Source of the DNA: Micromonospora carbonacea
GTDB taxonomy: Bacteria; Actinomycetota; Actinomycetes; Mycobacteriales; Micromonosporaceae
Assembly: GCF_014205165.1 (NCBI RefSeq)
Contig: NZ_JACHMZ010000001.1
Span: 7,360,501-7,424,500 of the forward strand
Length of the DNA stretch: 64,000 nucleotides
Reading direction: 5' to 3'
Shown here: in pieces, positions 41,287-49,745 of the stretch
Layout: every line of letters begins with the position of its first letter
How positions within the stretch are numbered: position 1 is the stretch's first letter
The notes under the pieces: generated by a model
Told to the model about the DNA's origin: nothing
What the model saw: only the letters and a program-made list of their open reading frames with translations
Databases searched by the model: none
Made by a program: the position numbers and the translations under genes

Positions 41287-42645
41287 ATGGCCATGCCGTT
41301 GTCCCGCGAGGCCCCCGACGCTCCCGGCCGGCTGCCGCTGCTCGGGCACTCCCTGTCGCTGCTGCGACGTGACCGCCTCGGCTACGTCACGGGCCTGCGG
41401 GCGGTCGGTGACGCGTGCTGGGTCCGATTCGGCGCCCGCCGGTTCCTGGTGCTCAACGCGCCGGAGTTGGTGCACGCCGTCCTGGTGGAGCAGGGCAGGC
41501 ACTTCGACCGGGGCCGCATCTTCGACAAGGCCCGGCCGTACGTCGGCGAGGGGCTGTACACCGCGGAGGGCGCCGAACACCACCGGCAGCGTCGCATGGT
41601 GCAGCCGGCCTTCGGCTCCGCCGAGGTCGGGCGGTACACCGCGGTCATCCACGACGTGACCCGGGAGCAGGTCGCCGCCTGGCCGACCCACGGCACCGTC
41701 AACATCGAGCGCGCGATGCACGATCTGCACAGCGAGATCATCGGCCGGACGATGTTTCGCGCGCCGCAGGCCCGGCAGGTGGTCCAGGCCGCCCGCGACG
41801 AACTGCCCACTCTCGTACGGGGGCTCGGCGTGCGTACCCTCATGCCCGACGTCTTCGCCCGCGTGCCCGTCCCGGTGAACCGCCGCTACGACGCCGCCTG
41901 CGCCCGGGTGCGCGGCGCGTGCGACCGGCTCGTGGCGGCCCACCGCGAGATCCACGGGGACCTCGGCGACTTCGTGTCGATGCTCGTCCGCGCCCGGGAC
42001 GCCCGGACCGGGGTCACGATGTCGGACACCGAGATCCGGGACCACGTCATGACCCTGTTGATCTCCGCGATCGAGACCCCGGCCACCGTGCTCGCCTGGG
42101 CGTTGTACGAGGTCGCCCGGAATCCCGAGCTGCGCGACGGGCTGGAGCGGGAGGTCGCCGAGGTCGGCGGCGCGCAGGGGCGCGTCATCGAGGTCGACGA
42201 CCTGCCCCGGCTGCGCCTCACCGACGCCGTGGTCCACGAGGCCCTCCGCCTCCACCATCCGTTGTGGATGCTGATGCGGCGGGCCGTCCGTCCCGTGACC
42301 GTCGGGGGCGTCGACATCCCGGCGGGCGGTGAGGTGATCTACAGTCCGGCGGCCATGCACCGGGACCCCGCCGTGTTCCCCGACCCGTTGCGGTTCGACC
42401 CGCGTCGGTGGCTCGACGGGGCGGCGACCCCGGCCATGCGGCGGGCGTTCGTGCCCTTCAGCCTGGGCAACCGGCAGTGCCTCGGCGACAGGTTCGCCTG
42501 GAACCAGATGAAGACCACCCTCGCCGCGATCGTGGGCGGATGCCGCCTCGCGTTGCCCGACGGCTTCCGGGCGAGGACGGTGGTGAGCAGCATCGTTCAT
42601 CTTGAGCGCCTGCCGATGGTCGTGCAGCCGCGGAAGCCGTGGTGA
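41287..42645 (+). CDS. Cytochrome P450 of the terpenoid cluster
   Basis: A 452-residue monooxygenase with a eukaryote-like Pro-rich hinge (APGRLPLLGHSLSLLRRDRL) matching that of the fused P450 (PGAWPLLGHIVPMLRQPL), so the two are paralogues. I-helix LLISAIETPATVLAW keeps the Glu-Thr pair, ExxR is HEALRLHHP, and the heme loop is FSLGNRQCLGDRF (C398). Relatives from memory include sesquiterpene oxidases such as CYP170. ATG 41287, with a second ATG 6 nt on; weak ribosome site. It is last in the operon and probably makes a later oxidation. Confidence 0.92.
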   Translation: MAMPLSREAPDAPGRLPLLGHSLSLLRRDRLGYVTGLRAVGDACWVRFGARRFLVLNAPELVHAVLVEQGRHFDRGRIFDKARPYVGEGLYTAEGAEHHRQRRMVQPAFGSAEVGRYTAVIHDVTREQVAAWPTHGTVNIERAMHDLHSEIIGRTMFRAPQARQVVQAARDELPTLVRGLGVRTLMPDVFARVPVPVNRRYDAACARVRGACDRLVAAHREIHGDLGDFVSMLVRARDARTGVTMSDTEIRDHVMTLLISAIETPATVLAWALYEVARNPELRDGLEREVAEVGGAQGRVIEVDDLPRLRLTDAVVHEALRLHHPLWMLMRRAVRPVTVGGVDIPAGGEVIYSPAAMHRDPAVFPDPLRFDPRRWLDGAATPAMRRAFVPFSLGNRQCLGDRFAWNQMKTTLAAIVGGCRLALPDGFRARTVVSSIVHLERLPMVVQPRKPW

Positions 42646-42700
42646 CGGTCGGCGCGGGCCTGCCGCAGAGCCTCTTCGCGGGCGACCCGGACGGCGATGG

Positions 42701-44200
42701 TCATCGTGGCGGGCCGAAGTGCCGGGCGAGCGCGGCGCGCAGCGTGTCGGTGTCGCCGGCGGACCAGGCGACGAAGCAGTCGGGGCGCACGAGCAGCGCG
42801 GTCGCGGTCGTGCCCTCCAGCGGGCCGGCGACCACGTCGACCCGGTCGCGCCACCCGGCGGCGGTCTCCGCGTGGGCCCCCGTGGAGTCCAGCAGCAGCG
42901 GCCGGGCGGCGTGGGTCAGCTCGGCGAGGCGGGTCGGCCCGTGCGCGCCGTGCACGACCACGTCGGGGGCGTAGCGGCCAGCCAACGGGTCGGCCGGGTC
43001 GGCGGGGTAGCGGGTGTCCGCGCCGGACATCAACGCCGCGATGTGCCCGGTCACCTCCGGCATGCGGAGCAGCTCGGCGAAGAGTTGCCGCAGGCCGGTG
43101 ATCTCGTCGCCGGGGCCGGTGAGCGCCGACTGCGCCTGGGTGGACATGACGACCCGCTCGGCGACGGGTCGACGCTCGGTCTCGTACGTGTCGAGCAGGC
43201 CCGGCGGTGCCCAGCCGAGGACCGTGGCGGCGAGCTTCCAGCCCAGGTTGACGGCGTCCTGGAGGCCCAGGTTGAGGCCGGGACCGCCGATGGCGGGGTG
43301 CACGTGCGCGGCGTCGCCGAGCAGGAGCACCCGGTCGGCGCGGTAGCGGGCGGCGATCCGGGTGTTGCGACCGGTCAGCCGCCGCAGCAGGCCGGGGCCC
43401 TCGGCAGGGCCGAAGGGGACGTCCGCGCCGAGCACCCGGGCGACGCTGGCGCGCAGCTCCGCCAGGTCCATCGGGGTCTCGTCGTCCGTCGGCGCGTCGG
43501 GCCACTCCGTCGTGGTCAGGAGCGCCGGGCGGCCGGGGAACGGGGCCCAGGCGATCAGGCCGCGCGGGGTGCGGGTGTGCTGGAACGGCGGCACGACGCC
43601 GTACCCGGGGACACGCAGGCCGCCGGTCGCGGGGTCGAGGAAGGACGCGGGGACGGCCACGGTCGCGGTGCGGGAGGTCGACCGGTCGTCGGTGACGCCG
43701 GGGAAGTCGATGCCGACGAGACGGCGCACCGTGCTGCGGCCGCCGTCGGCGCCGACGAGGAACCGGGCGGTGAGCTGCGTACCGTCGGCGAGGTGGACCT
43801 CGACCGCGTCGGGCCGTTGGCGGAGGTCGACGACGTCGTGGCCGTGGCGCAGTTCGACCCCGAGCTCGGCGGCCCGGGCGGCCAGGGTGGCCTGGAGCTG
43901 GGCCTGCGGCACGCCGAGCACGTAGTGCGGGTTGTCGGCGAGCACCGTGAGGTCCAGCGGGAACGCGCCGAAGGTGAAGGCCGGCTGCGGAGCCGGCGGG
44001 GTGTTCCCGCCGCTGAGCCGGGTGTAGAGGCCACGCCGGTCGAGCAGGCGGACGACCTGGCCGACGAGGCCGTTGGCGCGGGGCTCGCCCCCGAGCGTGT
44101 CACGGCGTTCGAGGACGACGGGGCGGAGGCCGGCGAGGGCCAGTTCGCAGGCGAGCATGAGGCCGTTGGGGCCGGCTCCGGCGATGAGGACGTCGATCAT
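42701..44200 (-). CDS. FAD-dependent aromatic monooxygenase (PheA/TfdB, rifampicin/tetracycline-type)
   Basis: A 499-residue class A flavoprotein hydroxylase. GAGPNGLMLACELALAG is the Rossmann FAD loop, LVGADGGRSTVRRLVGIDF is the DG motif and GDAAHVHPAIGGPGLNLG is the second FAD motif. A thioredoxin-like C-terminal tail (VVVHGAHGPTRLAEL...) follows as in the PheA/TfdB group. It adds oxygen to a phenolic or polyketide substrate; several relatives inactivate antibiotics. Start ATG 44200 with GAAGGGA upstream. The TetR gene is 131 bp upstream on the same strand, so it is probably its regulator. Convergent with the P450. Confidence 0.9.
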   Translation of the reverse strand: MIDVLIAGAGPNGLMLACELALAGLRPVVLERRDTLGGEPRANGLVGQVVRLLDRRGLYTRLSGGNTPPAPQPAFTFGAFPLDLTVLADNPHYVLGVPQAQLQATLAARAAELGVELRHGHDVVDLRQRPDAVEVHLADGTQLTARFLVGADGGRSTVRRLVGIDFPGVTDDRSTSRTATVAVPASFLDPATGGLRVPGYGVVPPFQHTRTPRGLIAWAPFPGRPALLTTTEWPDAPTDDETPMDLAELRASVARVLGADVPFGPAEGPGLLRRLTGRNTRIAARYRADRVLLLGDAAHVHPAIGGPGLNLGLQDAVNLGWKLAATVLGWAPPGLLDTYETERRPVAERVVMSTQAQSALTGPGDEITGLRQLFAELLRMPEVTGHIAALMSGADTRYPADPADPLAGRYAPDVVVHGAHGPTRLAELTHAARPLLLDSTGAHAETAAGWRDRVDVVAGPLEGTTATALLVRPDCFVAWSAGDTDTLRAALARHFGPPR

Positions 44201-44331
44201 GATCGTGGTCCCTTCGGGGGTGCGCGTCGTCGCCACGACGGGCGCGGCGCAGTGCCGGCCCGCCGCGGAGCTGTGACGCGGCTGAGGCGTGGGTTTGACG
44301 GGGTGGAACTGTGGCTCGGGCGGGCCGGGCT

Positions 44332-44952
44332 TCAGCGGGGCGGCGTCGGGAGGCCGGCGGCGACCTGGGTGAAGGCGTCGGTGATGAGGCGCTCGATCGG
44401 GGTGGGCGGGTCGGCGCTGTCGAGGTAGTGCTGCATGGCGACGGCGACGGCGGCGCTGGCGGCGGCCGCGACGAGCCGTGGGTACATGTCGGTGGTGAGG
44501 TCGGTGCCGGTGCGCTCGGCGACGGCGGCGGCCAGCCCGGCCTCGGCGATCGCGGCGGCGCGCAGCCGCTCGCCCTGGAGCGCGGGCTCGGCGAGCATGG
44601 TCCGCACGCCGGCCACCCACTGCGCATGGGCGGGGGACGGCATCGCCTCGACCTCGGGGCCGGGCGTGAACTGTTCCAGCGCCGCCGCGGTGAGCGCCGC
44701 CCAGAGCGGCTCGTCGGCGGGGCGTTCGCGTAGCGCGGCGGCGGTGCGCAGGCTGCGGTCGAGGTGGCGGGAGGCGATCGCCTCCGCCTTGCTGGAGAAG
44801 TAGTTGTTGAAGGTGCGCGGGGAAACGCCGGCCGCCTCGGCGATGTCCTCGACGCGGACGTTGTCGTAGCCGCGCTCGGCGGTGAGGCGGATAGCTGCCC
44901 AGCCGAGCGCCGCCCGCGTCTCGGCCTTCTTGCGCTCCCGCAGCCCTGTCAT
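44332..44952 (-). CDS. TetR/AcrR-family repressor
   Basis: A 206-residue regulator with the helix-turn-helix in VRVEDIAEAAGVSPRTFNNY and the typical FxxYF(S)SK continuation. The ligand domain is Ala-rich and helical. Two palindromes (44972-45002) lie 20-50 bp upstream of its ATG, so it most likely represses itself and the FAD monooxygenase gene downstream. The ligand may be the monooxygenase substrate. Confidence 0.9.
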   Translation of the reverse strand: MTGLRERKKAETRAALGWAAIRLTAERGYDNVRVEDIAEAAGVSPRTFNNYFSSKAEAIASRHLDRSLRTAAALRERPADEPLWAALTAAALEQFTPGPEVEAMPSPAHAQWVAGVRTMLAEPALQGERLRAAAIAEAGLAAAVAERTGTDLTTDMYPRLVAAAASAAVAVAMQHYLDSADPPTPIERLITDAFTQVAAGLPTPPR

Positions 44953-44971
44953 GCGACCACCCTAGCATTAG

Positions 44972-45002
44972 TTGCGTGGAACGCAAAAATGCGTGTCACG
45001 CA
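44972..45002. promoter_or_regulatory. Paired TetR operators
   Basis: TTGCGT-GGA-ACGCAA at 44972-44986 is a perfect 6+3+6 dyad; TGCGT-GTC-ACGCA at 44990-45002 is a 5+3+5 copy. The centres are 17 bp apart. The half site TGCGT/ACGCA is shared, so one dimer species could bind both. Confidence 0.7.
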
Positions 45003-45138
45003 AAGAGTGGTCGCCGGGTGCGGCACCCGCCCGGCGCGTCCCCTGGTCGGGAGCCGCCCGGCCGCCGGCCAAGACTGGGGTCCCGGACCAGGGAGAACCC
45101 CGGTCCGTACGCGGCACCCGACGGCACACACTGCTAGG

Positions 45139-45160
45139 CGTCCGGCCGTGCGGCCGGACG
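45139..45160 (+). other. Hairpin in the leader of the small peptide gene
   Basis: CGTCCGGCC-GTGC-GGCCGGACG, a perfect 9-bp stem and 4-nt loop, ends 27 bp before the peptide start. It could be the end of an upstream transcript, an attenuator or an mRNA stabiliser. Confidence 0.45.
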
Positions 45161-45187
45161 GTCAGTCAGGGTGAGAAGGGGTACGAC

Positions 45188-45361
45188 ATGAGGCGTAGGA
45201 CCGTGCGGATCGACACCATCCCGGCCGACGGCGTGGAGCTGGCCGACGAGCAGCTCGCCCGGATGCTGGGCGGCCTGCCGAGGCGGGACGCCGGCGGTTC
45301 GTCGAAGACCATCGACGACATCCCCAACGGGGGCCGGAACGACACCGACAGCGACTTCTGA
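45188..45361 (+). CDS. 57-residue leader-like peptide, possible RiPP precursor
   Basis: A short gene with a good ribosome site (GAGAAGGGG, then ATG) and its own terminator hairpin at 45367. It begins MRRRTVRIDTIPADGVELAD and has EQLARMLGGLPRRD, ending SSKTIDDIPNGGRNDTDSDF (shown in parts). The N-terminal half looks like an amphipathic leader with a GG pair (MLGG) and the C-terminal half is polar, rich in Ser, Thr, Asp, Gly and Asn, like a modifiable core. No RiPP enzyme of a known class is adjacent. A regulatory or structural small protein is the alternative. Confidence 0.6.
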   Translation: MRRRTVRIDTIPADGVELADEQLARMLGGLPRRDAGGSSKTIDDIPNGGRNDTDSDF

Positions 45362-45366
45362 TCAGT

Positions 45367-45410
45367 CGCCGCCACCGGCCCGCCCTGTCCGGGGCCGACC
45401 GGTGGCGGCG
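45367..45410 (+). terminator. Terminator of the small peptide gene
   Basis: A perfect 12-bp stem (CGCCGCCACCGG with CCGGTGGCGGCG) and a 20-nt loop start 6 bp after the stop. Confidence 0.65.
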
Positions 45411-45512
45411 GACCGGGGTCGGCGGAGGTGTCGGTCCGCCCGCCGCCCGGGTGGTCCGGGCCGGCAGGTGGCCGCCGCGCCGGAGTCGTACCCCGGGTGC
45501 AGACTGCGTGGC

Positions 45513-46250
45513 GTGGACCTGACGCTCGCGTTCGCCGCCCTGCTCGGGCGGTCCGACTCTCCCGCCGGCTCCTACGACGCCTACTACGGCGGCGACACCC
45601 TCGACGAGTTCCTGCTCCCGGCCTCCTGGCTCACGCCGGCAGCCCTCGCGTCGTCCGCCCCGGTCGCGCTGCCGGACGTCGACGCCTGCTTCCTCGACGA
45701 CGACCACGCGGACCTGGCCTGGGAGTTCGACCTGGCCGGCTCGCTGTTTGCGATCGAGTGGGCCGAAGACGTGCTGCCGGCGGCGTTCCTCGCCGACGCG
45801 CGGGCGGCCGACCCCGACCTGCTCGTCGGCGGCGCCGACCTGGGCGTGCTGCTCGCCCGCCACGGCGTCGACCTGACGGCCGAGTCGGCGGGGCGGCTGA
45901 GCTACCGCATCTCGCCGCTGCTGCGCCTGGCCACGGACGGCACCCTTCACGACGCCATGCGGATGGCGACGTTCACGCACCGCCTGCCGGCGCTGGTCCC
46001 GTTCGGCGACGAGGGGTGGCGGCGGGTCGAGCCGGGCTGGGCGGAGGCGCTGGCCGCGGTCGAGCCGCCGGAGCTGCGTGACCACCTGAGCCTGCACTGC
46101 CTGGAGCCGTTCTCGTCGCGGGCGGCGGGGGCCCGCTACCTGGGCGCGAACGAGTGGCCGACCGGCACCTCGGCCCTCGACGGTCGACGCAAGCTGCTGG
46201 CGGGCTGGGAGTTCGGCGAGTCCCAGTCGGGGGTGGCCGTGGTCGCCTGA
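45513..46250 (+). CDS. Hypothetical protein
   Basis: A 245-residue protein, acidic, beginning VDLTLAFAALLGRSDSPAGS. It has DDDHADLAWEFDLAGSLFAI, RISPLLRLATDGTLHDAMRM and a C-terminal KLLAGWEFGESQSGVAVVA. No family recognised; no membrane segment. The start is uncertain: GTG 45513 is where protein-like composition begins; the open frame reaches back to 45402 with an Arg-rich, non-protein-like extension. It follows the peptide terminator and converges with the ABC permease gene. Confidence 0.6.
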   Translation: MDLTLAFAALLGRSDSPAGSYDAYYGGDTLDEFLLPASWLTPAALASSAPVALPDVDACFLDDDHADLAWEFDLAGSLFAIEWAEDVLPAAFLADARAADPDLLVGGADLGVLLARHGVDLTAESAGRLSYRISPLLRLATDGTLHDAMRMATFTHRLPALVPFGDEGWRRVEPGWAEALAAVEPPELRDHLSLHCLEPFSSRAAGARYLGANEWPTGTSALDGRRKLLAGWEFGESQSGVAVVA

Positions 46251-46296
46251 CCAGGGCGGTGCCCCGCCCCACCTGCGACGGCGACGCCATCGCGGT

Positions 46297-48318
46297 TCAG
46301 CCCTTCACCGCGCCCGCCGTGAGCCCCTCCGTCAGGAAGCGCTGCCCGAAGGCATAGATGATCACCACGGGGAGGCTGACGAGCAGCGATGCCGCGGCGA
46401 GCTGTCCTTGCGGCACGACGTCCCCGGTGATCATCGACTGCATCCCCACGGGCAGGGTCTTGTACTCGTCCTTCGTGATGAACACGAACGCGAAGAGGAA
46501 CTCGTTCCAGGCGTTGGTCAGGGTGAACAGCGCGACCGCCAGCAGTCCCGGCTTGGCCAGCGGCAGCACCACCCGGCCGAACGCCTGGAGCCGGGTGCAG
46601 CCGTCGACCAGCGCGGCCTCCTCCAACTCGACCGGGATCGACGCGAAGTAGCCGGTCAGCAGCCAGGTGGCGAACGGAAGCGTGAACGTCGGGTACGTCA
46701 CCACCAGCGACCACAACGAGTCGGTGAGCCGCACCCCGATGAGCAGCTGGTAGAGCGGGATGAACAGCAGCGCGCCCGGCATGACGTAGGTGATCAGCAC
46801 CGTGACGGTGAAGCTCTGCGCCCCGCGGAACCGCAGCCGGGCCAGCGCGTAGCCCGCGAGGGCGGCGCAGACCAGCGCCACCACGGTGGACGCCACGGAC
46901 ACGAGCACCGTGTTGAGGTACCAGCGGCCGAAGGGCTTGGTGGCGAAGAGGTCGGTGAACTGCTGGAGGGTCCACGGCGTCGGCCACAGGTCGTGAACGC
47001 GCATGACGATCTGCCCCTCGGACTTGAACGCCGTGACGGCGATCCAGTACAGCGGGGCCAGGACGAAGGCGAGCAACACGGCCAGGGCGGCACCGGACGC
47101 CAGGGCGGACACCAGCGACGACGACCGCCGGCTCCCCCGGGCCCCGAGCGCCGAGACCACCCGGCCGACCGCCGCCGCGACCAGCAGGAACGCCCCGAGG
47201 ACCACGGCCGCCTTCCAGGCGATGTGTGGCGACGCCCAGACCAGCAGGCCGACGACCGCCGTGGCGACCGCCCACGGCAGGGCCTTCCGCAGGGTACGGG
47301 CCCGTGGGGTGGTCCGCGCCGCGCGGACCCGGCGGGGCGGCTCGGTGCCGATGTCCCGGCGCAACAGCCGGACCAGCACGAACACCAGTCCGCCGATGAC
47401 CGGCAGCATCACGAGCGTGACCGCCGCCCCGGCCCCGTACTGGAGTTGCAGGATCGCCTTCGAGTAGGCGACCAGCACGTAGGGCGCCGTCGCGTTGCCG
47501 GGGCCGCCCTGCGTCAGCAACCAGATGAGGTCGAAGTTGTTGAACGTCCAGATCGACGACAGGGTCACCGTCACGGTGATCACGTGACGCAGCCCGGGCA
47601 GCGTCACGTGGGCGAACCGCTGCCACGGCGACGCGCCGTCGACGGTCGCCGCCTCGTAGAGGTCCGCCGGGATGGCCTTCAACCCCGCGAGGAACGCGAC
47701 GGTGAAGAACGGCACGCCCTTCCACACGTTGACCAGGATCACCGACGGCATGGCCAGCGACGCCTCGGACAGCCAGCCCGCCGGCCAGGCGTCGACCAGG
47801 TGCGCACTGGCCAGCAGCGGCCCGATCCCCGAGTCGGTGAGCAGTGTGTTGACGCTGCCGAAGATCGGGTCGAGCAGCGCGCGCCAACTGAACGCCGTGA
47901 CCACCGTCGGCACCACCCACGGCAACAGGAGCAGCCCGGCCAACACGGCCCGTCCACGGCGCAGTCGGTGCAGCAACAGGGCTGCGGACAGCCCCAGCAC
48001 CACCTTGAAGACCTCGGCGTAGGCGGTGAAGACGAACGAGTTCAGCACGCCCGTGCGGAACTGCTCGTCGTCGGCCAGCGCGGCGTAGTTGGCCAGGCCG
48101 ACGAACACGCTGTCCTGCCCGTGCCGTTCCGTGGTGCTGGTGACGACGGACCAGGCGATCGGCGCGAGGATGAGGCTGCCGACCAGCACGGCCATGGGCG
48201 CCAGGAACAGCGCCGCCAGCCGCCAGTCACGACCCAGTCGTCGCTGGGTGGCGGTGAGGGAGCCGGCCCCCGGCGGCGGGGCCGCCGCCGGGGCCGGTGC
48301 CGATCGGGTCGACGTCAC
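46297..48318 (-). CDS. ABC sugar transporter permease: MalF- and MalG-type halves in one polypeptide
   Basis: A 673-residue membrane protein. The N-terminal half (about 30-320) is a MalF-like permease with the EAA loop DLYEAATVDGASPWQRFAHV. A linker with extra membrane segments (WAVATAVVGLLVWAS, AAVVLGAFLLVAAAVG) joins it to a MalG-like half (about 410-673) with the loop ELEEAALVDGCTRLQAFGRV. In most CUT1 systems these are two genes. Start ATG overlaps the binding-protein stop (48315-48318). No ATPase gene is adjacent; actinomycetes often share one (MsiK) encoded elsewhere. Confidence 0.9.
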   Translation of the reverse strand: MTSTRSAPAPAAAPPPGAGSLTATQRRLGRDWRLAALFLAPMAVLVGSLILAPIAWSVVTSTTERHGQDSVFVGLANYAALADDEQFRTGVLNSFVFTAYAEVFKVVLGLSAALLLHRLRRGRAVLAGLLLLPWVVPTVVTAFSWRALLDPIFGSVNTLLTDSGIGPLLASAHLVDAWPAGWLSEASLAMPSVILVNVWKGVPFFTVAFLAGLKAIPADLYEAATVDGASPWQRFAHVTLPGLRHVITVTVTLSSIWTFNNFDLIWLLTQGGPGNATAPYVLVAYSKAILQLQYGAGAAVTLVMLPVIGGLVFVLVRLLRRDIGTEPPRRVRAARTTPRARTLRKALPWAVATAVVGLLVWASPHIAWKAAVVLGAFLLVAAAVGRVVSALGARGSRRSSSLVSALASGAALAVLLAFVLAPLYWIAVTAFKSEGQIVMRVHDLWPTPWTLQQFTDLFATKPFGRWYLNTVLVSVASTVVALVCAALAGYALARLRFRGAQSFTVTVLITYVMPGALLFIPLYQLLIGVRLTDSLWSLVVTYPTFTLPFATWLLTGYFASIPVELEEAALVDGCTRLQAFGRVVLPLAKPGLLAVALFTLTNAWNEFLFAFVFITKDEYKTLPVGMQSMITGDVVPQGQLAAASLLVSLPVVIIYAFGQRFLTEGLTAGAVKG

Positions 48319-49745
48319 TGCGGCAGCCCCTGCTGGGTGAAGATCTGCACCATCTTGGCGTGGGCGGCCTGCACGGCCTGCGCCGCCGGCGTGCCCTGGA
48401 TGACCTGCTGCATCATGTCGGTGAGGACGTAGGCGCCGACGGCGGCCTGCTGGCCCGCGCTGGCCTTCTGCGGGAAGCTCAGGCCGTTCTTCGTGACCAG
48501 CGGGAGCTTCTGCTGGGTGATCTTGCGCATGACGGGGAACGCCGGGTCACCGCTGGTGAAGAACGGGTCGGCGTCCCAGACCTTGTCCCAGGCGGGCAGC
48601 GCCAGGCCGGGCGCCTCCTTCGCCACCCCGAGCAGCGCGGGCGCGGTGACCAGGTACTGCGCCAGGAGCTTGGCGAGTGTGGAGTTCTTGGCCCCCCTGA
48701 AGATCACGAAGCACTGGGACTGGCCGAGCAGCAGGGAGTTGTCGGTGGCCGGCCCGGTGCAGTCGGCGAAGACGTGGGTGTTGGCGTAGACGGGGTTCTT
48801 CTTCGTCTTGGCGTCCGCGTAGACGCTGAACTGGTTGCGGGTGTAGCCGAGGATCCCGGCGAGCCAGTTCTCGTTGTTGCTGGAGTCGGTCCAGGCGGCC
48901 ACGCCCGGCGGCAGCATCGGCTTGAACCTCGGGTTGGTGTAGATGTCACCGAGGAAGGTCACCGCCTGCACCGTCTCGGGCGAGTCGAACGTGACCTTCC
49001 GGCCGTCGTTGGAGGCGATCGCCCCGCCGTACGCGTTGATCACCGCCTCGATCATGCCGTTGGCGTCACCGGACCGGTTCACGGTCATGCCCCAGCCGAA
49101 CCGGCGCTTGCCCGGATCGGAGATCGCCAGGCACAGGTCCCGCAGCTCCTCCCAGGTGTAGACGTCCCTGGGGGAGATGCCCTTGTCCTGCATCCAGTCC
49201 TTGCGCAGGAACGACCCGATCCCGATGAAGTGGTAGGGGATGGCGAACCACTTGCCGTCGAAGACGCAGTAGTTCTTGGACTCGGCGGTGGGCTCGCCGT
49301 ACTTTGCCGTCAGCGCCTGGACGACGTCCGTCACGTCCTCCAGGTCGCCCAGCGCCTGGAACTGCGCGACGAACCGCGAGTCGGTCATGAACGCGAGGTC
49401 ACGCGCCACGCCACCCTCGACCTCGGCGTGGATCTTGGCCACCGCGTCGCCGGCGTCGGCCTGTACCAGGCTGTTTCCGATCTTCGTGCCGGTGACGTCG
49501 GCGAAGTTCTTGATCGAGCTGTCGAGCGCCGCGTTGGCCGCTTCCGAGTACAGCTTCTGCGACAGCATCCCCATCGAGGAACCGCGCAACTCCGCCGCGG
49601 CGTCGATCAGCTCCTGCGGGACCGCGGCCTGCACCCGGGGCGTCGACGGCCCGGTGTCCCCGCATGCGGCCAGGCCGGCCGCGCCGAGCAGTCCCACCCC
49701 CATGCCCAGAAAGCCGCGTCGGGTACGTAACGGGTTGTCCTCCAT
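48315..49745 (-). CDS. Extracellular sugar-binding lipoprotein of the ABC transporter (family 1 solute-binding protein)
   Basis: A 476-residue exported protein. The signal has a twin-arginine (RTRRGFLGMG) and a lipobox (GLAAC), so it is probably Tat-exported and lipid-anchored. The body has the family 1 layout: VAKIHAEVEGGVARDLAFMT, KWFAIPYHFIGIGSFLRKDW, YTWEELRDLCLAI, NNENWLAGILGYTRNQF. It delivers an oligosaccharide to the fused permease. ATG 49745 with AGGAGG 9 nt upstream. First gene of the operon. Confidence 0.92.
   Translation of the reverse strand: MEDNPLRTRRGFLGMGVGLLGAAGLAACGDTGPSTPRVQAAVPQELIDAAAELRGSSMGMLSQKLYSEAANAALDSSIKNFADVTGTKIGNSLVQADAGDAVAKIHAEVEGGVARDLAFMTDSRFVAQFQALGDLEDVTDVVQALTAKYGEPTAESKNYCVFDGKWFAIPYHFIGIGSFLRKDWMQDKGISPRDVYTWEELRDLCLAISDPGKRRFGWGMTVNRSGDANGMIEAVINAYGGAIASNDGRKVTFDSPETVQAVTFLGDIYTNPRFKPMLPPGVAAWTDSSNNENWLAGILGYTRNQFSVYADAKTKKNPVYANTHVFADCTGPATDNSLLLGQSQCFVIFRGAKNSTLAKLLAQYLVTAPALLGVAKEAPGLALPAWDKVWDADPFFTSGDPAFPVMRKITQQKLPLVTKNGLSFPQKASAGQQAAVGAYVLTDMMQQVIQGTPAAQAVQAAHAKMVQIFTQQGLPQ

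Noticed and set aside
42602..44428. 608-codon plus-strand frame opposite the FAD monooxygenase
   Set aside because: Shadow; the minus-strand product has all three FAD motifs.
46408..48432. 674-codon plus-strand frame opposite the ABC permease
   Set aside because: Arg/Gln/His-rich low-complexity product; the minus strand encodes clear EAA loops.
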